Shown here: piece after piece, positions 58,648-64,000 of the stretch
Numbering within the stretch: the first letter of the stretch is position 1
Layout: each line of letters opens with the position of its first letter
Assembly (NCBI GenBank): GCA_963702955.1
Contig: OY969774.1
Span: 2,232,001 to 2,296,000, forward strand
Source: VRUE01 sp963702955
GTDB lineage: Bacteria; Actinomycetota; Thermoleophilia; Solirubrobacterales; 70-9
Direction of reading: 5' to 3'
DNA: 64,000 bases
The notes under the pieces: generated by a model
Told to the model about the DNA's origin: nothing
The model's database searches: none
The model's input: the letters and a program-made list of their open reading frames with translations, nothing else
Translations under genes and position numbers: made by a program

Positions 58648-59895
58648 ATGGGCAAGGTCGTCAACATCGATCCGGGCTCCCGCCGCAAACGCGGCAAAGG
58701 CCGGAAACGCCCGTCGAAGACCGCCCTGGTGCTCGGCGGCGGCGGCTTCACCGGCGGTGTCTACGAGATCGGCGCCCTGCGTGCCCTCGATCTGCTCGCC
58801 GTCAACAGCACCGTCAACAACTTCGACGTCTACGTCGGCACCAGCGCCGGCTCCTTCGTCGCGACGATGCTCGCCAACGGCGTCACCCCCGACGAAATGA
58901 TGCAGGTGATCAACGAGCGGGTGCCCTCCGACCTCGACGACCTCGACCTCGACAAGGTCCTCAGGTTCAACTACCTCGGCTTCCTGCAGAAAGCGGCGGC
59001 GCTGCCGCTGCGCACGGCCGAGCTGCTGCGCCGGCTGGCGCGGATGGGCGAGTTCTCGGCGATCGACATCGTCGTCGGGCTCGCCGAGGCGTTGCCGACC
59101 GGCCTCTACTCGGGCGGGGGGATCGCCGACTACGTCGAGCGCTCTCTCGCCGACGCCGGCCGGATCAACGACTTCCGCCTGCTCGACCGCGAGCTCTACC
59201 TGACCGCGACCGACCTCGACACCTGCGAGCGGCTCGTCTTCGGCGAGCCCGGTTGGGACGACGTGCCGATCTCCAAAGCGGTCGAGTGCTCGACCGCGCT
59301 GCCGATCGTCTACAAGCCGGTCGAGCTGAAAGGCCGCCAGCTCGTCAACGGCGGCATCCGCTCGACCACCAACGTCAACATCGCGGTCGAGAAGGGCGCC
59401 AAGTTCATCGTCGTGGTGAACCCGCTCGTTCCCTATGTCAACGACTTCGAGCAGACGATCCCGACCGTCTTCGGCACCCGGGTGAAGCGGGTCGCCGACA
59501 TGGGCCTGCCGGCGATCGCCAACCAGGCCTTCCGCCTGATCGCCCACGCGCGGCTGCACGAGGCGGTCGCCCAGTGGGAGGAGAAGTACCCCGGCGTCAA
59601 CATCATCCTGGTCGAGCCCGAGCCGACCGACGAGCTGATGTTCGGCACGCCGATCATGGACTACTCGCGGCGCCTGCGGATCGCCCGCCACGGCTTCGAG
59701 TCGGTCACCGCCACGCTCGCCCAGGACTACGAGCGCTACAAGGAGATCGCCGAGCGCCACGGGCTGGAGATCTCCGAGCGCCGCGTCCGCCGCGCGGTCG
59801 AGCGCGCCTCCGAGGAGGAGCCCGAGCAGACCTCCGCCTGGCGACGGGTGCTGGAGCAGACGACCGCGGCGCTGCTCCCCGGCGAAGCCTCCTGA
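58648..59895 (+). CDS. Patatin-like phospholipase-fold protein
   Basis: A 415-residue protein. The oxyanion-type loop LGGGGFTGGVYE (residues 29-40) and nucleophile elbow GTSAG with Ser66 are intact. The second dyad motif, normally DGG or DGA, reads NGG (Asn234), so the catalytic Asp is missing at the expected place. The substrate is presumably acyl lipid if active; a non-hydrolytic role is possible. Neighbouring genes handle fatty acyl-CoA (opposite strand) and cell wall. Confidence 0.85.
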   Translation: MGKVVNIDPGSRRKRGKGRKRPSKTALVLGGGGFTGGVYEIGALRALDLLAVNSTVNNFDVYVGTSAGSFVATMLANGVTPDEMMQVINERVPSDLDDLDLDKVLRFNYLGFLQKAAALPLRTAELLRRLARMGEFSAIDIVVGLAEALPTGLYSGGGIADYVERSLADAGRINDFRLLDRELYLTATDLDTCERLVFGEPGWDDVPISKAVECSTALPIVYKPVELKGRQLVNGGIRSTTNVNIAVEKGAKFIVVVNPLVPYVNDFEQTIPTVFGTRVKRVADMGLPAIANQAFRLIAHARLHEAVAQWEEKYPGVNIILVEPEPTDELMFGTPIMDYSRRLRIARHGFESVTATLAQDYERYKEIAERHGLEISERRVRRAVERASEEEPEQTSAWRRVLEQTTAALLPGEAS

Positions 59896-59920
59896 CGGGG
59901 CCCGTCGCGCCGGCCGCCGC

Positions 59921-61705
59921 TCAGCCGGCGTAGAGCTGCTCGATCTCGCCCTGGTGCTTGTCGGCGACGACGGCCCGCTTGACCTTCAGCGTGGGGGTCA
60001 GCTCGCCGCTTTCCTGCGAGAGGTCCTCGGGCAGGATCGCGATCTTCTTCACCTGCTCGACCCGGGCGAATTTCTCGTTCACCTTCGCCAGGTGGGCCTC
60101 GATCGCGGCGCGGACGTCGGCGTTGGTGGCGAGCTGGGCCGGGTCCTCGGGCAGGCCGTGCTCGCCGGCGTAGGCGATGGCTTCTTCGGGGTCGAGGGTG
60201 ACCAGCGCGACCAGGTAGGGGCGGCGGTCGCCGACGACGACGCACTGCGAGACGAGCGGGTGCTGCTTGATCTCGCTCTCGAGGTTGGCCGGGGTGATGT
60301 TCTTGCCGCCCGCGGTGATGATGATGTCCTTCTTGCGGCCGGTGATCGTGATGAAGCCGTCGGCATCGATCTCGCCGATGTCGCCGGTGTGCAGCCAGCC
60401 GTCGACGATCGTCTCGCGGGTCGCCTCCTCGTTCTTGTAATAGCCCTGGAAGACGTTGGGCCCCTTGACGAGGATCTCGCCGTCGGGGGCGATCTTCACC
60501 TCGCAGCCCGGGAAGGGCTTGCCGATCGTGCCGATCTTGAAGTCGTCGGGGGTCGAGATCGTCGCCGCGGTCGAGGTCTCGGTCATCCCCCAGCCCTCCA
60601 GCACCAGCACCCCGGCGGCGTCGAAGAAGCGCAGGATGTCGGGGCTGATCGGCGCCGCGCCGGAGACGGCAAGACGCAGCCGGCCGCCGAACAGGCCGCG
60701 GATCTTCGACAGCACCCGCTTGTCGGCGAACCCATACTGCTTGCGCAGCAGAAAGCCCGGCTTGCGCCCGGCGCGTTCGACCTCGCGCATCTTGGAGCCG
60801 ACCCGGATCGACCAGTCGAAGACCGCCTTTTTGAGGCCGCCCTCCTTCTCCATGGCGCCGGTGGCCATCGTGTAGATCTTCTCGAAGATCCGCGGCACCG
60901 AGGGGAAGTAGGTCGGCTTGACCTCGGCCAGGTTGGGCATGATCTTCAGCGGATCGCGCTCCCAATAGGCGATCGTCGCGCCGAGGTCGAAGCTGCCTAG
61001 CTGGATCAGCAGGGCGAAGGAGTGGGCGAGCGGCAAGTAAAGGTAGGTGACGTCTTCGTCCTCGATCACGCTCGTCTCATTGACCATGTCGAGCATCGCG
61101 CGGTAGTTGCCGTGGGTGATCACGCAGCCCTTCGGCGGCCCGGTGGTGCCCGACGTGTAGATGAAGGTGCAGACGTCGCCGGGGCCGACGGCGCTCCAGC
61201 GCCGCTCCCACTCCGCGGCGTCGCGGCCGGCGCCGCGGGCGGCGAGGTCCTGCATCGAGATCGCGTCGTCGCCGCCGCCGGTCATCCGCACCACCTGCTC
61301 GAGCATCGGCAGCCCGGCGCGGATCTCACGGATCTTCTCGAGCTGTTCGTCGTCCTCGACGACGACGACCTTGGCGTCGGAGTTCTCGAGCACGTACTGG
61401 CACTCCTCCGCCGAGTTGGTCTGGTAGATCGGGACGACGACCGCGCCGATCGAGAGCGCCGCGAAGTCGAAGTAGGTCCACTCGGGGCGGGTGTTGGCGA
61501 GGATCGAGACCTTGTCGCCTCGCTCGACGCCGAGGTCGACCAGGCCGAGGGCGAGCGAGCGGACCGTCTCGGAGACCTGCTCGAAGCTGCGCGAGATCCA
61601 CTCCTCGCCGTCCTTGTAGACGATCGCGCGCGCGTCGCCGTAAAGCTGCGCAGCACGCGGCAAAAGGTCCGCGAGCGTGGTCGATTTCGTTCCCCGCTCC
61701 TCCAC
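59921..61705 (-). CDS. Long-chain acyl-CoA synthetase (FadD15-like)
   Basis: Activates fatty acids to acyl-CoA via an acyl-adenylate. A 594-residue ANL-superfamily enzyme. P-loop-like YTSGTTGPPKG (about residue 188), the GWGMTETS motif, DGWLHTGDIG, and the hinge/C-terminal GRKKDIIITAGGKNITP motifs are intact. The layout resembles mycobacterial FadD15. Convergent with the patatin-like gene. Confidence 0.94.
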   Translation of the reverse strand: MEERGTKSTTLADLLPRAAQLYGDARAIVYKDGEEWISRSFEQVSETVRSLALGLVDLGVERGDKVSILANTRPEWTYFDFAALSIGAVVVPIYQTNSAEECQYVLENSDAKVVVVEDDEQLEKIREIRAGLPMLEQVVRMTGGGDDAISMQDLAARGAGRDAAEWERRWSAVGPGDVCTFIYTSGTTGPPKGCVITHGNYRAMLDMVNETSVIEDEDVTYLYLPLAHSFALLIQLGSFDLGATIAYWERDPLKIMPNLAEVKPTYFPSVPRIFEKIYTMATGAMEKEGGLKKAVFDWSIRVGSKMREVERAGRKPGFLLRKQYGFADKRVLSKIRGLFGGRLRLAVSGAAPISPDILRFFDAAGVLVLEGWGMTETSTAATISTPDDFKIGTIGKPFPGCEVKIAPDGEILVKGPNVFQGYYKNEEATRETIVDGWLHTGDIGEIDADGFITITGRKKDIIITAGGKNITPANLESEIKQHPLVSQCVVVGDRRPYLVALVTLDPEEAIAYAGEHGLPEDPAQLATNADVRAAIEAHLAKVNEKFARVEQVKKIAILPEDLSQESGELTPTLKVKRAVVADKHQGEIEQLYAG

Positions 61706-61757
61706 GGCGGGGAGTCTAGTCGACCGCAGTTTGCGGGCGGAAGCCTGTGTCTGGCGC

Positions 61758-61970
61758 CTAGCTCGCGCGCTCCTCGCGCTGCGGCGAGAGCCGCTGCAGC
61801 GAGCTGCGAAAGAGGGACTTGTCGATGCGGCCGTGGAAGATCGGCACGTGCATCTCGACGCACTTGCCGATCACCTCCTGCTGTTTCATCTGCAGCTCCT
61901 CGGCAAGCTGGGAGGGGGTGAGGTGGTTGGCCACGCGGGACCTCCGATAGTCGATTTCGGGTAGACCCAT
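61758..61970 (-). CDS. Small conserved HTH-like protein
   Basis: A 70-residue protein from ATG 61970. HLTPSQLAEELQMKQQEVIG then KCVEMHVPIFHGRIDKSLF looks like a small helical domain resembling the IF2 N-terminal/HTH fold. Such a protein may be conserved in Thermoleophilia, but I cannot name a family. It is divergent from the DsbA-like gene, with an AT-richer spacer (61971-62051). Function unknown. Confidence 0.6.
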   Translation of the reverse strand: MGLPEIDYRRSRVANHLTPSQLAEELQMKQQEVIGKCVEMHVPIFHGRIDKSLFRSSLQRLSPQREERAS

Positions 61971-62051
61971 GTTTACCCCCGGCAGCGGACGTGTCAACCG
62001 CGTTTCGCCGCATTTTGCGGGCCGCAATTAGACGATCGCGATAATGCCGGG

Positions 62052-62777
62052 GTGCCCGAAGCCGCCGCAACCCCGCTGCCCCGGCGTGGCCGCATCTGGG
62101 TGCTGCTGATCCTCGCCCTGGCGGTCGGCGGGCTCGGCTACGCGCTGGTCGGCATCTCGACCAAGAAGGCCGGCCCGGAAGTCGTCAAGGTCGAAGGCAT
62201 CGAGACCGCCCAGTCGACCTTCGGTGGGGTCGAGCAGGAAGGCGACCGTCTGGGCCCTGTCGGCGCGCCGGTCTCGATCCAGGTCTTCAACGACCTGCAG
62301 TGCGGTGACTGCCGCTCCAACTTCCTCGCGACGATCCCGCCGCTGGTCGAAAACCAGGTGCGGCCGGGGAACGTGAAGCTGCTGATGCGTCACTACTCGG
62401 TCGCCGAAAACCCGCTCGAGCTGGGCTTCTTCGGCGCCGAAGCCGCCGCCCGTCAGGGCTACGGCTGGCAGTACACCTACCTCTTCTTCTACAACCAGGA
62501 AGAGGCGAAGCGGTTCGGGATCGACAACGACTTCCTCGAATCGATCGCCGCCTCGGTCGGCGAACTCGACCTGCCGGAATGGCGCCGCTACCTCAACCGC
62601 CACAGCGGCTCCGCCGGCGCGATCGCGAAAGGGCTCGAAGCCGACGAAGAAGAGGGCACGCAGCTCGGCATCCGCACCCAGATGGCGACGATCGTCAGCG
62701 GCCCGGGAGGCACCCGCACGCTTCAGGACGGCCCCGATCTGACGCAGGTCGAAGCTGCGATCGAAGCGGTTCGCTAG
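62052..62777 (+). CDS. Membrane-anchored DsbA-like thioredoxin-fold protein
   Basis: A 241-residue protein from GTG 62052. One N-terminal membrane helix (about residues 15-34) is followed by an extracellular thioredoxin_4/DsbA fold with active site CGDC (Cys84, Cys87) in FNDLQCGDCRSNF. A long helical insertion follows, but no obvious cis-Pro motif was identified at the end. It likely oxidises or isomerises disulfides of secreted proteins. Confidence 0.85.
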   Translation: MPEAAATPLPRRGRIWVLLILALAVGGLGYALVGISTKKAGPEVVKVEGIETAQSTFGGVEQEGDRLGPVGAPVSIQVFNDLQCGDCRSNFLATIPPLVENQVRPGNVKLLMRHYSVAENPLELGFFGAEAAARQGYGWQYTYLFFYNQEEAKRFGIDNDFLESIAASVGELDLPEWRRYLNRHSGSAGAIAKGLEADEEEGTQLGIRTQMATIVSGPGGTRTLQDGPDLTQVEAAIEAVR

Positions 62778-62992
62778 GTGGCGATCGGACTCGGGGGGAA
62801 GGACGTCCGGGTCGTCGGTGAAGACGGGAACTGGTGGTCGTCGAGCCGGACGCGAGTTTCAGGGGTGCTGCATCGCGGTTGCATCACAGAACCGCCCTTG
62901 TGGACAAGGGCCCCTTGCCACGGGCCATTCGCAAGCAGGCAAGCGGACCGCGCTTGTAGAGGCGTCACCTACCGCAGCTAGGCTCAAGCGAC
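62778..62992. other. Gene-free spacer with a hairpin
   Basis: No convincing gene in these 215 bases. A perfect hairpin GCCCTTGT/ACAAGGGC (62894-62911, two-base loop) is followed by a second GGGCC pair. It may terminate the DsbA-like gene or belong to the boundary of the methyltransferase region, where composition changes to lower GC. Confidence 0.5.
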
Positions 62993-64000
62993 GTGGCTGA
63001 TAAAGCACAAGAGGGAAGTATCGATCTGCGACGTCTTGTTGGCGCAGCGGTCGCCCTTGGGGCCGAACGCATCCCGTCCGTTTCAGATGTCGAGAGAGCC
63101 CTCGTACGCGAGATCAAACCAATTCGGCCGAGCAAGACTGAGCTTCAACGCATTCGCCGCGCTATTGGGGATGGCGATGATCCGCTTGGAGCTGAGTTCT
63201 GCCGAATCTTTCCGTCGATTGAGCGCCGAACCAAAGGATCGATCTACACCCCAACTCCGATCATCGAGGCAATGGTGGGCTGGGCAACTGACGGAGCCCA
63301 GCCGGATCGAATTATCGATCCTGGATCAGGCTCGGCTCGGTTTGCTGGGGCCGCCGGGGAAGCTCTGCCTAAGGCGACCGTCATAGCGGTCGAGCTGGAC
63401 CCTGTGGCGGCGATCCTCAGTCGAGCGAATCTTGCGACCAAGCGAATGCAGGATCGAGCGGTAGTTGTGCTTGAGGACTACCGGGCGTTCTCCCCACCCT
63501 CGCTGAACGGTCGTACCCTCTATATCGGCAACCCACCTTACGTCCGGCACCACAACATCGGTGCGGAATGGAAGCAATGGCTAACCGAGTCAGCAAGAAG
63601 TCGAGGGCTCGCGGCAAGCCAGCTTTCGGGTCTTCATCTCCACTTCGTCCTAGCCACGGCGATGCAAGCAAAGCGTGGCGATCGGGGTGTCTTCATCACC
63701 TCATCTGAATGGCTTGACGTCAACTACGGATCGCTGATGCGAGAGCTACTTCTCAACGGCTTGGGTGGAGAGGCAATCCACGTCATCGTGCCTGATGCCG
63801 AACCATTCGACGACGCCCAGACCACCGGCGCCATTACCTGCTTCGAGATCGGCGCCAAGCCGAAGTCGCTCAGGCTCAAGCGCGTCAAATCAATTGATGA
63901 TCTTGGAAAGCTGAGGGGTGGTCAGCGTGTTCGGCGTGAACGTCTCGCCGAGGCAAGGCGGTGGAGTCCTCTGCTTCGTACTGCCCGGAAGATTCCAAAG
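62993..64000 (+). CDS. N6-adenine DNA methyltransferase, 3' end outside window
   Basis: The frame is open from GTG 62993 to the window edge (336 codons). AdoMet-binding motif I is DPGSGSARF (residues 109-117), with the acidic residue in IAVELDP (134-137). The catalytic motif IV is GNPPYVRHH (179-187), the N-P-P-Y of adenine methyltransferases. An N-terminal helical region precedes the domain. It resembles class I methyltransferases of type II/IIG or BREX/Pgl-like systems; what lies downstream decides which. Codon use is less GC-rich than in the rest of the window, suggesting acquisition. Confidence 0.85.
   Translation, partial: MADKAQEGSIDLRRLVGAAVALGAERIPSVSDVERALVREIKPIRPSKTELQRIRRAIGDGDDPLGAEFCRIFPSIERRTKGSIYTPTPIIEAMVGWATDGAQPDRIIDPGSGSARFAGAAGEALPKATVIAVELDPVAAILSRANLATKRMQDRAVVVLEDYRAFSPPSLNGRTLYIGNPPYVRHHNIGAEWKQWLTESARSRGLAASQLSGLHLHFVLATAMQAKRGDRGVFITSSEWLDVNYGSLMRELLLNGLGGEAIHVIVPDAEPFDDAQTTGAITCFEIGAKPKSLRLKRVKSIDDLGKLRGGQRVRRERLAEARRWSPLLRTARKIPK

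Noticed and set aside
62778..62981. 67-codon frame after the DsbA-like gene
   Set aside because: Trp/Arg/Cys mix with no ribosome site or family pattern; treated as spacer.

Overview
The window is very GC-rich DNA from a high-GC Gram-positive-type bacterium. Gene order, a zinc-type S14, leaderless and GTG/TTG starts, and NHL/fibronectin secreted proteins with VSC...CxAVG repeats suggest a Thermoleophilia/Solirubrobacterales-like soil actinobacterium. This placement is inference from gene content; no 16S rRNA gene is present.

Bases 1-18200 are accessory. They hold the 3' part of a large secreted NHL-repeat protein and a second secreted-protein gene split by two head-to-tail copies of a 2642-bp IS21-family element. 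The copies are 2 bp apart, differ at two bases and are bracketed by one 6-bp target duplication. Downstream lie a frameshifted pseudogene, a ParDE-like toxin-antitoxin pair divergent from a STAND/Orc-like ATPase, a DUF2236 oxygenase, a SIR2-domain protein coupled to a 53-aa protein, a TetR regulator, a decaying MNT/HEPN module, a cyclophilin lipoprotein, tRNA-Thr(GGT), an acyl-CoA dehydrogenase and a heptad-repeat membrane protein.

Bases 18200-53430 hold the transcription/translation core: rpmG-secE-nusG-rplKAJL-rpoBC, then an inverted rpsL-rpsG pair on the minus strand, fusA-tuf, and the S10/spc/alpha clusters (rpsJ to rplQ) with secY, adk, map and rpoA. The usual infA slot between map and rpmJ holds a DUF4258/DUF2283 toxin-antitoxin-like pair instead. 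adk appears to start at ATA. Several proteins (SecE, L22, S17, L5, S5) carry long low-complexity tails.

Bases 53430-64000 hold truA, surE, ligA, a D-Ala-D-Ala carboxypeptidase, a patatin-like protein, a FadD15-like acyl-CoA ligase, a small conserved HTH-like protein, a membrane-anchored DsbA-like thioredoxin and the 5' part of an N6-adenine DNA methyltransferase running off the right edge.

The most unusual signals are two families of palindromic repeats. One is an 86-nt element inserted in frame in both rpsQ and rpsE, with an identical loop and arms that differ but still pair. The other is a roughly 125-nt long-hairpin intergenic repeat, present three times (after rpoC, and on both sides of truA in opposite orientations), with a conserved core and locus-specific self-complementary arms. 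Coding sequence beside these repeats shifts in codon composition, and the direction of the shift follows repeat orientation.
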